21,241 nucleotides of DNA, from contig JBPYFB010000305.1 of the NCBI GenBank assembly GCA_051986465.1, positions 1 to 21,241 of the forward strand. The letters are read 5' to 3'. The notes beneath the pieces were generated by a model. That model worked only from the letters and a program-made list of their open reading frames with translations, was not told the origin of the DNA and did no database searches. Made by a program: the position numbers and the translations under genes. Positions 14,379 to 21,141 of this stretch are shown piece after piece (the first letter of the stretch is position 1; each line of letters begins with the position of its first letter). This DNA is from DATEJJ01 sp051986465 (GTDB lineage: Bacteria > Actinomycetota > Actinomycetes > Mycobacteriales > Micromonosporaceae).

Positions 14379-15074
14379 TCAGGAGGTCCGGCGCAGCCGG
14401 TCGAGACCGCCCAGGATCAGGTCGAGTCCAAACTCGAACTCGGTCTGGTCGTCGCACCAGCCGAGCGTCGAGTCGGGATCGTCGTGGGCGACCTCCGCGA
14501 GCATGCCGACGAGGTTGGGGAGCTGGCCGGCCAGCTGTTCGAGCACGCCGGGGTCCGGCGTGCCGCCGTCGCCCGGGTCGAACAGCTCCTGCGAGAAGCC
14601 GAGCGCCCGGCTGCCCAGGGCGTGCATCGCGTGGTGGATGACGTCGTACGAGAAGCCGCCGTCGCGCATCAGCCCGACCAGGCCGTCCTGGTACCGCAGC
14701 ACCTCGACGCTCGTCTTGGTCCGCGTCTCGAAGACCCGCGGTGCCCAGGGATGGCGGAGGAAGACCTGGCGCGCGGCGAGGATCCGGTGCCGTACCGCGG
14801 TCTTCCAGCGGGCGCCCTTCGACGGGTACCGGAGCTGGTCGACGGCCTCGTTGATCTCCTTGGCGACGGCGTCGGTGATGCCGTCGAGGATGTCTTCCTT
14901 GCTGTGGACGTGGTAGTAGAGCGACATCGCCTCGGCACCGACCTCTTCGGCGAGGCGGCGCATGGTGAGTGCGTGGATGCCGTGCTTGTCGGCGATCGTG
15001 ACCGCGGTGTGCAGCACCCGTTCCCGGCTCAACGGGCGGCGGGGCTCGGCCGCTGGTGCCGCTCGGTTCGCCAC
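14379..15074 (-). CDS. TetR/AcrR-family transcriptional regulator
   Basis: A 231-residue repressor. The N-terminal HTH is at about 15-62: SRERVLHTAVTIADKHGIHALTMRRLAEEVGAEAMSLYYHVHSKEDIL, with the recognition helix around SLYYHV. The C-terminal ligand domain resembles the TetR_C tetracycline-repressor-like class (FEFGLDLILGGLDRL near the end). The start is GTG at 15074; GAAGGG lies about 12 bases upstream, a weak ribosome site. It is divergent from the quinone-oxidoreductase-like gene. The 146-base spacer contains several CTTACnnnGTAAG palindromes, which are the likely operators for both genes. The ligand is unknown, perhaps an electrophile or quinone handled by the neighbouring enzyme. Confidence 0.9.
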   Translation of the reverse strand: MANRAAPAAEPRRPLSRERVLHTAVTIADKHGIHALTMRRLAEEVGAEAMSLYYHVHSKEDILDGITDAVAKEINEAVDQLRYPSKGARWKTAVRHRILAARQVFLRHPWAPRVFETRTKTSVEVLRYQDGLVGLMRDGGFSYDVIHHAMHALGSRALGFSQELFDPGDGGTPDPGVLEQLAGQLPNLVGMLAEVAHDDPDSTLGWCDDQTEFEFGLDLILGGLDRLRRTS

Positions 15075-15103
15075 CGTATGTCTACCCTTCGTCGCCTTCC
15101 GAT

Positions 15104-15116
15104 CTTACCGGGTAAG
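15104..15116. promoter_or_regulatory. TetR-type operator copy 1 (tetR-proximal)
   Basis: CTTAC-CGG-GTAAG, a perfect 5-base inverted repeat with a 3-base centre, 30 bases upstream of the tetR start. It matches the palindromes at 15165 and 15193 and is well placed for autorepression. Confidence 0.7.
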
Positions 15117-15138
15117 TCGTCGGCCCCCCGACACAACC

Positions 15139-15167
15139 TTGACTGCCTTACGCTGTATGGCTACCTT
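15139..15167 (+). promoter_or_regulatory. Promoter of the quinone-oxidoreductase-like gene
   Basis: TTGACT (15139-15144), a 17-base spacer and TACCTT (15162-15167) form a plausible housekeeping promoter with an untranslated leader of about 45 bases. A degenerate operator copy CTTAC-GCT-GTATG (15147-15159) lies in the spacer, and the next palindrome overlaps the -10. Confidence 0.55.
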
Positions 15168-15206
15168 ACTACGTAAGACTTACGGTGTACGACTTACGAT
15201 GTAAGA
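15165..15206. promoter_or_regulatory. Triple tandem TetR-type operator, 14-bp period
   Basis: Three head-to-tail 14-bp units: CTTACTACGTAAGA (15165), CTTACGGTGTACGA (15179) and CTTACGATGTAAGA (15193). Units 1 and 3 contain perfect CTTACnnnGTAAG palindromes and unit 2 has one mismatch. The array overlaps the -10 and the start of transcription of the divergent oxidoreductase gene. A TetR dimer binding each unit is inferred from the adjacent regulator gene. Confidence 0.75.
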
Positions 15207-15220
15207 GAGGCCGAGCGACC

Positions 15221-16219
15221 ATGAAGGCGTACCTCCTGCGTGCCTACGGCTCACCGGATAACCTGGCGCTCACCGACACGGATACGCCCGTGCCCGGCGA
15301 GGGTGAGGTACTGGTCCGGGTGCGGGCCACCTCCATCAACCCGTGGGACTGGCACAACCTGCGCGGCGAGCCGTACATCGCGCGACTCATGGCCGGTACC
15401 GTCAGCCTGCGCCGGCCGGCCATCAGCGTCCTCGGCTGCGACATGGCCGGCCAGGTCGACGCCGTCGGGCCGAAGGTGACCGGCGTGCACCCCGGCGACA
15501 ACGTCTACGCCTTGCTGCCAAAGGGCGGCGGCTTCGCCGAGTACGTGCGGGTGCCGGCCGACCTGTTGGCGCCGATGCCGGCGAGCCTGTCCTACGAGCA
15601 GGCGGCGGCGGTACCGATGGCCGGCCTCACCGCACTGGTGACCCTGCGCGACAACGGCCAGCTCCAGCCCGGCCAGCGGGTACTCGTCAACGGCGCCGCC
15701 GGCGGCGTCGGTACCTTCACCGTGCAGATCGCGCACGCCCTTGGCGCGACGGTCACCGGCGTGTGCAGTACCCGCAACGTCGAGCTGGTCCGCTCGCTCG
15801 GCGCGGACGAGGTCATCGACTACCGGACCGAGGACTTCACGCGCGCCGCGGGGCGCTACGACCTCGTGGTGGACATCGCGGGCAGCCGCCCGGTATCGGC
15901 CTGCCTGCGGGTGCTCACGCCCAAGGGCAGCTACGTCATGGTCGGCGGCCAGGCCGGCCGGTGGGTGCAGCCGGCCGGGCACGCGATCGCCGCGATGGCG
16001 ACCAAGCCGTTCGTGTCGCGGCGGATAACCGTGACCAACCTGGAGGGGCGCACGGACCTCAGGGACCTTCTCGCCACGCTCAGCGGCCTCATCGACGACG
16101 GCAAGGTCGTCCCGGTCATCGACCGGCGGTACCCGTTCGAGGAGGTATCGCAGGCCATCAGGTACCAGGAGCAGGGGCACGCTCCGGGCAAGGTGGTGGT
16201 ACCCGTCGGCGGTGCGTAG
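15221..16219 (+). CDS. Zinc-less MDR-family NAD(P)H:quinone oxidoreductase-like protein
   Basis: A 332-residue medium-chain dehydrogenase/reductase without the structural-zinc cysteines, as in quinone oxidoreductases and enoyl reductases. It has the GroES-like N-domain (MKAYLLRAYGSPDNLALTDTDTPVPGEGEVLVRV), the segment GCDMAGQVDAVG, and the Rossmann site VNGAAGGVGTFTVQIAHALGATVTGV (about 156-181). The family uses NADPH to reduce quinones, enones or similar electrophiles in the cytosol. ATG at 15221 is the start; an in-frame GTG at 15185 falls inside the operator array and was rejected. It is controlled by the divergent TetR through at least four palindromes, and converges on the ECF41 gene with a 12-base gap. 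Confidence 0.9.
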   Translation: MKAYLLRAYGSPDNLALTDTDTPVPGEGEVLVRVRATSINPWDWHNLRGEPYIARLMAGTVSLRRPAISVLGCDMAGQVDAVGPKVTGVHPGDNVYALLPKGGGFAEYVRVPADLLAPMPASLSYEQAAAVPMAGLTALVTLRDNGQLQPGQRVLVNGAAGGVGTFTVQIAHALGATVTGVCSTRNVELVRSLGADEVIDYRTEDFTRAAGRYDLVVDIAGSRPVSACLRVLTPKGSYVMVGGQAGRWVQPAGHAIAAMATKPFVSRRITVTNLEGRTDLRDLLATLSGLIDDGKVVPVIDRRYPFEEVSQAIRYQEQGHAPGKVVVPVGGA

Positions 16220-16231
16220 CGGCGGCCGGCG

Positions 16232-17155
16232 TCAGCCCGACGTCCACGGCCGGAGCTTGTCGGGATTGCGTACCGCCCAGATGTGCGTGATCCGGTCGTC
16301 GGAGATCTGGAACGCGAAGACGGTGGAGACGACGCCGCCCTGCTCGCCGACGAGGCCGGGCTGGCCGTTGACGGTTCGCTCCACGAGCCGCACGTCGGTC
16401 GCGACGGCCCACAGGTCGACCAGGTAGCGGGCGATCTGCTCGGCGCCGTAGATCGGGTGCAGTGCGGCCTTCGCGAGGCCACCGCTGTCCGCGGTCGTGG
16501 TGGCGTTGGGGTCGAGGAGGCGGATGAGGGCGTTGATGTCCTTGGCTTCCCAGGCGCTCTTGAAGTCCCGGACGATACCGGCCTGCCGGGCCGTACGGGT
16601 CGCGGACGGCTGCGCGCCGCGGATGCGGCGGCGGGCGGAGGTGGCCAGTTGGCGGCAGGCCGCCGGGGTGCGCCCGACGATGCCGGCGATGTCCTGGAAG
16701 GGGTAGCGGAAGACGTCGTGCAGGACGAAGGTGACGCGTTCGGCCGGGGTCATCGAATCGAGTACGACGAGGAAGGCCATGCTGACCGACTCGTCGAGGG
16801 TGACCCGGTCGGCCGGGTCGGCACCCGTACCGCCGGTCCCGCCGCCCAGCCACTCGGTGGGTTCGGGCAGCGGCTCCGGGATCCACTCGCCGACGTAGCG
16901 CTCGCGGCGCACCCGCGCGGAGCGCAGCAGGTCGAGGCAGACGCGGCTGGCGACCGTGGTCAGCCAGGCGCCCGGCGACTCGATGGCCGCCCGCTGCTCG
17001 GGGCTCTGGGCGTACCAGCGGGCGTACGTCTCCTGTACGGCGTCCTCGGCGTCGGCGAGCGAGCCGAGCAGCCGGTACGCGAGATTGATCAGCTGGCGGC
17101 GCTCGCTCATGACCGCGTCGAGCCCGCCCTCACCTGGTTCGGTCTGCCTGCTCAT
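16232..17155 (-). CDS. ECF41-type sigma factor (SigJ-like) with SnoaL-like C-terminal domain
   Basis: A 307-residue sigma factor. Region 2 is at about 17-80 (LINLAYRLLGSLADAEDAVQETYARW, GAWLTTVASRVCLDLLRS). The linker motif YVGEWIPEPL (88-97) follows, then region 4 at about 130-180. The C-terminal SnoaL/NTF2-like domain (about 195-307) ends with NPDKL (297-301), an ECF41 hallmark needed for activity control. The other hallmark DGGGK reads DSGGLAK here (223-229), with one glycine replaced by serine and the Lys displaced. No anti-sigma factor is expected. ATG at 17155 has GAGGGG about 5 bases upstream. The upstream 133-base spacer has an ECF41-like promoter. The usual ECF41 target gene (carboxymuconolactone decarboxylase, oxidoreductase or epimerase) is not next to it in the same direction. 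Confidence 0.93.
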   Translation of the reverse strand: MSRQTEPGEGGLDAVMSERRQLINLAYRLLGSLADAEDAVQETYARWYAQSPEQRAAIESPGAWLTTVASRVCLDLLRSARVRRERYVGEWIPEPLPEPTEWLGGGTGGTGADPADRVTLDESVSMAFLVVLDSMTPAERVTFVLHDVFRYPFQDIAGIVGRTPAACRQLATSARRRIRGAQPSATRTARQAGIVRDFKSAWEAKDINALIRLLDPNATTTADSGGLAKAALHPIYGAEQIARYLVDLWAVATDVRLVERTVNGQPGLVGEQGGVVSTVFAFQISDDRITHIWAVRNPDKLRPWTSG

Positions 17156-17192
17156 GGTTTCCCCTCGGTACCAGCCTGGCCTCAACCAGTAC

Positions 17193-17219
17193 GACGAGAC
17201 ACCGCTACGAGGTGTGAGG
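17193..17219 (-). promoter_or_regulatory. Putative ECF41-dependent promoter upstream of its own sigma gene
   Basis: On the minus strand CCTCACA (17219-17213), a 16-base spacer and CGTC (17196-17193). The ECF41 consensus I recall is TGTCACA-N16-CGTC, so five of seven -35 bases, the spacing and the whole -10 agree. It lies about 38 bases before the ATG, suggesting autoregulation. Confidence 0.45.
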
Positions 17220-17288
17220 CGGGCGCGGACGCGATCGTAGCCCCGGCCACCCGCTCGGGCGGACGGGGCCACGATCCGTTGCGTGGGC

Positions 17289-17921
17289 TCAGGCCGCCAC
17301 GGTCACCCGCTCGGGCTGCGCGACGGTCCTGGTCTTCGGGGTGACGAACGCGTGCACGAAGCCGGCGATGGCCAGCAGGGCCAGCAGGATGGCGGCGAGG
17401 TAGGCGACCAGGGCCGCCTGCGCCGCCTTCTCACCGAAGACGCTGAACCCGTACGAGGTCAGCAGCAGCCCCCGCAGGGTCTCGCCGGTGAACAGCGTCT
17501 GGCGTTGCGCCGTGAGGGTGGTCAGCTGCTTCTGCAGGTCGGCCAGGTTCGGGTCGTTGGCCTGCTGCGCCTGGGCCACCTGGGCCTGCAGCGCGCTCTG
17601 CGGTGCGCCCAGGTCGGCGTAGGTCTTGCCGCCGGCGATCGACTGGAGGTGCAGCCCGATGAAGGAGTTGGCGTAGCACTCGGCCTGCTTGCCGGTGGTG
17701 AGCTTCTGCCCGGCGTACTGCACCAGGCACGGGGCCTTCTTCTCCTCGTCGGTCAGCGCGTTGACACTCTTGAAGGTGATGTGCTGCTGGCCGAGTTGGT
17801 CGGCGACGTAGTTGCGGGCGAAGTTGGCGTTGCTGGTCATCACGATGCCGACGATCAGGAGCAGCCCGGCCAGGACCACCCCTCCGGTGCTGAAGAGAAT
17901 GTCCAGGGTCCGGCGCTTCAT
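17289..17921 (-). CDS. Membrane protein of unknown function, two transmembrane helices
   Basis: A 210-residue protein that I do not recognise. A short basic start (MKRR) leads into a transmembrane helix at about 9-29. An extracytoplasmic region of about 135 residues follows, with two cysteines (C65, C82) that could form a disulfide and a Gln/Ala-rich, probably coiled-coil stretch (about 108-142, QSALQAQVAQAQQ, LADLQKQLTTLTAQRQ). A second helix lies at about 168-192, with a short cytoplasmic tail. Both ends are therefore predicted to be inside. GGAAGGAG lies about 8 bases before the ATG, a strong ribosome site. It stands alone, 133 bases from the ECF41 gene. Its nearness to a DsbA/VKOR pair makes it a possible disulfide-bonded envelope protein. 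Confidence 0.8.
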   Translation of the reverse strand: MKRRTLDILFSTGGVVLAGLLLIVGIVMTSNANFARNYVADQLGQQHITFKSVNALTDEEKKAPCLVQYAGQKLTTGKQAECYANSFIGLHLQSIAGGKTYADLGAPQSALQAQVAQAQQANDPNLADLQKQLTTLTAQRQTLFTGETLRGLLLTSYGFSVFGEKAAQAALVAYLAAILLALLAIAGFVHAFVTPKTRTVAQPERVTVAA

Positions 17922-18058
17922 CTCTCGACTCCTTCCGGGCGGGTACCTGCTGGCCCGCTCACTGGCCTCATGCTCCAGCGCCGGCGGTTGGTCGCGTCAG
18001 GGTTCGAGGTCCCGAACAACAGGGGGCTTTCGGCCCCTGGCGGCGGTCGGCATCAGCC

Positions 18059-18565
18059 TTACCTGGGCGTGGAGATGCAGCGCTGCGGGGAGAACAAGTC
18101 GGTCATGTTCACCTTCTGCACCCGGAAACAGTAGGAGGTGGCCGGCTGGAGTCCGCGGAATACGTACTCCATGGTGTGCGGCTCTACCGCATACGCCCTG
18201 AATGCATGTCCGTTCTCGCAGACGAGGGCCACGACGTAGGCCACCGGATGGTCGTCGTACCCGACCGTCCAGCGGACCCGTACCGTGGCGCGGTCGATCG
18301 CGGTGATGTCGGTGATCTCCGGACCGCGGTCCGGGTTGATCGGGAGCGGTCGCAGCGAATACGACTGGCGGCAGAACGCGGTGTGGCTGAGTGGCGTCCG
18401 CGAAGGGGTGGGTGGTGGCGCCACTCTCTGGATGGGCGTCTGCGCGTCCCGGCTGGCCACCCAGGTGACGCCGACCGCGACCATGGCACCGAGGAACAGG
18501 ACCGCCGTCAGCATCCAGGGGTTGACGCCGGCCCGGGGCGCCTGCGGCCCTGCTGCGTCCTCCAC
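18059..18565 (-). CDS. Membrane-anchored fibronectin type III domain protein
   Basis: A 168-residue protein: a short cytoplasmic start, one transmembrane helix at about 17-37 (WMLTAVLFLGAMVAVGVTWV), a Pro/Thr/Ser-rich linker (PPPTPSRTP), and an exported beta-sandwich at about 80-168. The pattern PEITDITAIDRATVRVRWTVG, YVVALVC, MEYVFRGLQPATSYCFRVQKVN is that of a fibronectin type III domain, though divergent. Four cysteines (C65, C116, C146, C163) are all outside the membrane and could make two disulfides. The start is uncertain: GTG at 18565 is used, but an ATG 17 codons later is possible and the frame is open to 18700. No strong ribosome site is visible. It is divergent from the DsbA-like gene. 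The function is unknown; binding to other envelope proteins is plausible. Confidence 0.7.
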   Translation of the reverse strand: MEDAAGPQAPRAGVNPWMLTAVLFLGAMVAVGVTWVASRDAQTPIQRVAPPPTPSRTPLSHTAFCRQSYSLRPLPINPDRGPEITDITAIDRATVRVRWTVGYDDHPVAYVVALVCENGHAFRAYAVEPHTMEYVFRGLQPATSYCFRVQKVNMTDLFSPQRCISTPR

Positions 18566-18739
18566 GACGCGACAGCATATCGATCTGGTACCCAGGCTGG
18601 GGGCAGGGGCGAACCGGCCGGTGTGGACGGGTCGAAGGTCCCTGGCCGGCGCAGTGCCCCGCGCGGTGGGGTGGAGCCTGGCACGACGCAAGCCACCCAC
18701 GATCGGAGGCCCGGGTCAAATGTCCACAGTGGAACCGCA

Positions 18740-19501
18740 ATGAGCCGGCGGGCCCGCGCGGCGCGCGAGCGCGAGCTGCACCTGACCCGGCAACGCGCGG
18801 CCGAGCGGCGCAGGCGGCGCATCCGCATCCTCGGCGGTATCGGCGCGCTCGTCATCGCCGGCCTGCTCGCCGCCATCGTCGTAGTGGTGGTCAACGTCGC
18901 CACCGGGAACCGGTCGTCGCGCGCCGGTACGGCCCGAGCCACGCCGGCCGGAGCCACGGCGAACGGCGCGATCCTTGTGGGACAGGCCACCGCGCCGGTG
19001 ACGGTGACGGTGTACCTCGACTACATGTGCCCCTACTGTGGACGGTTCGAGCGGGCCAACAGCGGCGAGCTGAGCCGGCTCGTACAGGCCGGTACGGCGC
19101 GGCTGGAACTGCACCCGCTGGCGTTCCTGGACCGGCAGTCGTCGGGTACCCGCTACTCCACCCGGGCCGCGAACGCGGTCGCCACCGTCGCCGACCGGGC
19201 GTCCGCGCGGGTACTGCCGTTCAGCGCCGCGCTCTACGACAGTCAGCCCGCCGAGGGCAGTACCGGCCTGAGCGACGAGCAGATCGGCTCGCTGGCGGCC
19301 GGGGCCGGGGTGCCGCCGGATGTCGTGCACGCCTTCGCCGCCGGCACGTTCGAGGGCTGGGTCACCGCCTCGACGCAGGCAGCCTTCAGCGCAGGCATCA
19401 CCGGTACGCCCACGGTCAAGGTGAACGGCACCGTCTTCACCGGCGACCTGTACACGGTGGGCCCGCTGACCGACGCCATTGAAACAGCGGCGGGGAAGTA
19501 G
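18740..19501 (+). CDS. DsbA-like thioredoxin-fold disulfide oxidoreductase, membrane-anchored
   Basis: A 253-residue protein. A very basic cytoplasmic start (about 1-28) precedes one transmembrane helix (about 30-53) and a linker. The thioredoxin-fold domain starts PVTVTVYLDYMCPYCGRFE, with the redox motif C97-P-Y-C100. A helical insert follows, and then the cis-proline loop GITGTPTVKVNG (T223-P224), as in DsbA/DSBA-like oxidoreductases (Thioredoxin_4). It would introduce disulfides into exported proteins. Its stop codon is directly followed by the ATG of a VKOR gene, the enzyme that would reoxidise it. ATG at 18740 is preceded only by a weak GGAA. The longer frame from 18176 is a shadow. Role confidence is high; its client proteins are unknown. 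Confidence 0.9.
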   Translation: MSRRARAARERELHLTRQRAAERRRRRIRILGGIGALVIAGLLAAIVVVVVNVATGNRSSRAGTARATPAGATANGAILVGQATAPVTVTVYLDYMCPYCGRFERANSGELSRLVQAGTARLELHPLAFLDRQSSGTRYSTRAANAVATVADRASARVLPFSAALYDSQPAEGSTGLSDEQIGSLAAGAGVPPDVVHAFAAGTFEGWVTASTQAAFSAGITGTPTVKVNGTVFTGDLYTVGPLTDAIETAAGK

Positions 19502-20116
19502 ATGGCGGGGCTGCTGGCGCGGGTGCACCGGGCGCGCCATACCAACGCCTGGACCTTCGGCACCATGCTGTTCTCGTCGTGCCTGAGCCTGGTCGCGTCG
19601 TTCGTCCTGTCCATCGAGGCGGTACGCCTCGCCGCCGATCCGCACGCGCACCTGTCGTGCGACATCAACGCGGTGATCAGCTGCGGTACCGTCGGCGGCG
19701 CCTGGCAGTCACACCTGTTCGGCTTCCCCAACGCGTTCCTCGGCCTGGTGGCGGAGCCCGTCGTCATCACCGTGGCGGTCGCCAGCCTGGGCGGGGTGCG
19801 CTTCCCCCGCTGGTTCATGTTCGCCGCTCAGATCGTGTATACCCTGGGTCTCGTCTTCGCCTACTGGCTGCTCGCCCAGTCGATGTTCGTCATCGGCGCG
19901 CTGTGCCCCTGGTGCCTGCTCGTGACCGTATCGACCACGCTGGTCTTCGCGAGCCTGACCCACGTGAACATCCGCGACGGCAATCTCTTCCTGCCGGTAC
20001 GGCTGCAGTCCGCGCTCGTGACCGGGGTGCGGGCCAACCTGGATCTCATGGTCGTGGTGATCTGGCTGCTCGCGCTGGCGCTCGCCATCCTGACCAGGTA
20101 CGGTGACGCGCTCTAG
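19502..20116 (+). CDS. Vitamin K epoxide reductase (VKOR) family protein
   Basis: A 204-residue polytopic membrane protein with about five hydrophobic helices. The four redox cysteines of bacterial VKOR are present: the loop pair C53 and C61 (SCDINAVISC) and the active-site pair in CPWC (C135, C138; VIGALCPWCLL) on a later helix. VKOR passes electrons from reduced DsbA to quinone and replaces DsbB in actinobacteria. No thioredoxin domain is fused; the partner is the separate DsbA-like protein encoded immediately upstream with no gap (TAG then ATG). The pair is thus a complete oxidative folding unit. It converges on the universal stress gene with 3 bases between the stops. Confidence 0.93.
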   Translation: MAGLLARVHRARHTNAWTFGTMLFSSCLSLVASFVLSIEAVRLAADPHAHLSCDINAVISCGTVGGAWQSHLFGFPNAFLGLVAEPVVITVAVASLGGVRFPRWFMFAAQIVYTLGLVFAYWLLAQSMFVIGALCPWCLLVTVSTTLVFASLTHVNIRDGNLFLPVRLQSALVTGVRANLDLMVVVIWLLALALAILTRYGDAL

Positions 20117-20119
20117 TCA

Positions 20120-21004
20120 CTACCGGGTACCGGAAGCCGGGCGGGCGATCGCGAGCGACCGGGGCGAGTTGCGCAGCAACCCGTCCGCGACCGAGCCGAG
20201 CAGCAGGCCCAGGAAGCCACCGTGACTGCGGGCGCCCACCACGATGAGCGACGCCGACTCGGACTCCTCCAGGATGGTCTTGAGCGGGTTGAAGCTGTGG
20301 ATCGCCCGGCGGTGTACCGGCGTCCCCGGGTACTTGTCGGACCAGCCGGCGAGCGCCTCGGCCAGCAGCCGACCGCCCTCCTCGCGCGCCTGCTCGGCGT
20401 CGTACTGGCCGGGCATGATGGGGCCGAGGTTGCCGCCGGGCGGTACCCCCCAGGCGTAGACGGCGACCAGGTCGCTGCCGCGCGCGGCGGCCTCGTCGAA
20501 GGCGAGTTCGAGGGCCGCGGCGGATCCGGCGGAACCGTCCACGCCCACCACGACCGGGCCCGGCTCGGGCACCGCCGCGCTGTCGCGCACCACCACGACG
20601 GGTACCGGCGCGTGGGTGGCCACCTGGGCGGCGACCGATCCCACCAGCAGGCTGGCGAAGCCGCCCGTACCGCGCGAGCCGACCACCACGAGGTCGGCCC
20701 GGCTCGCCTCGTCCAGCAGGACGCCGGCCGGGCTGCCCGCGATGACCGCGGTGGTCACCGGCAGCTCGGGATCGCGCCCGTGCACCTTCTCCCCGGCCTG
20801 CGCGACCAGGCTCCGCGCGCGGGAGACCAGCGCCTCGGTCACGGACGGCAGGGTCGGGGCAACACCGAACTGCGGTACCGGAACCAGGCCGTGCACCAGG
20901 CGCAGCGGGCGGTGCCGCCGGCGCGCCTCCCACGCCCCGTACGCCGCGGCCGCCTCGGCGTTTGCGGACCCGTCGATACCGACCACAACAGCCTGATCGT
21001 TCAT
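20120..21004 (-). CDS. Universal stress protein, tandem UspA domains
   Basis: A 294-residue protein made of two UspA domains (about 4-140 and 149-290). Each opens with the beta strand VVVGIDGS / VVVGVDGS and has a nucleotide-binding motif. In domain 1, GSRGTGGFASLLVGS fits G-x2-G-x9-G-S (109-123), the ATP-binding form. Domain 2 reads GARSHGGFLGLLLGS, where the second glycine is replaced (ARS), so ATP binding there is less certain. Tandem USPs of this kind are often induced by hypoxia or stationary phase in actinobacteria and act in the cytosol. The ATG at 21004 has GAGG about 9 bases upstream. It is divergent from the last gene, and the spacer holds two inverted repeats. Confidence 0.93.
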   Translation of the reverse strand: MNDQAVVVGIDGSANAEAAAAYGAWEARRRHRPLRLVHGLVPVPQFGVAPTLPSVTEALVSRARSLVAQAGEKVHGRDPELPVTTAVIAGSPAGVLLDEASRADLVVVGSRGTGGFASLLVGSVAAQVATHAPVPVVVVRDSAAVPEPGPVVVGVDGSAGSAAALELAFDEAAARGSDLVAVYAWGVPPGGNLGPIMPGQYDAEQAREEGGRLLAEALAGWSDKYPGTPVHRRAIHSFNPLKTILEESESASLIVVGARSHGGFLGLLLGSVADGLLRNSPRSLAIARPASGTR

Positions 21005-21033
21005 GCAGATCTACCTCTGACAGACGCCGTTCT

Positions 21034-21049
21034 CCGGGTTCCTACCCGG
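21034..21049. repeat. Inverted repeat CCGGGT-TCCT-ACCCGG upstream of the USP gene
   Basis: Perfect 6-base arms with a 4-base centre, 30 bases before the USP start codon. It could be an operator or a leader hairpin; no regulator is known for it. Confidence 0.4.
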
Positions 21050-21072
21050 CCACGGGGCACGCATGCGTCGGT

Positions 21073-21090
21073 CGGCAGGCGCATCTGCCG
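21073..21090. repeat. Inverted repeat CGGCAG-N6-CTGCCG in the divergent spacer
   Basis: Perfect 6-base arms around a 6-base centre, about midway between the USP gene and the rightward gene. It is GC-rich, so a chance origin is possible. Confidence 0.3.
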
Positions 21091-21141
21091 GCTGATGTGG
21101 GTACTACGCCGGGGAGGAGACGAGAAGCGCTGGAGGCGTAG

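Noticed and set aside
17157..17272. Longer start for the ECF41 sigma factor
   Set aside because: The extension covers the putative promoter, whereas ATG 17155 has a clear GAGGGG ribosome site and the normal family length.
18176..18739. Apparent N-terminal extension of the DsbA-like protein
   Set aside because: It is antisense to the fibronectin-type protein gene and has no recognisable domain. The basic start and transmembrane helix after 18740 fit a real N-terminus.
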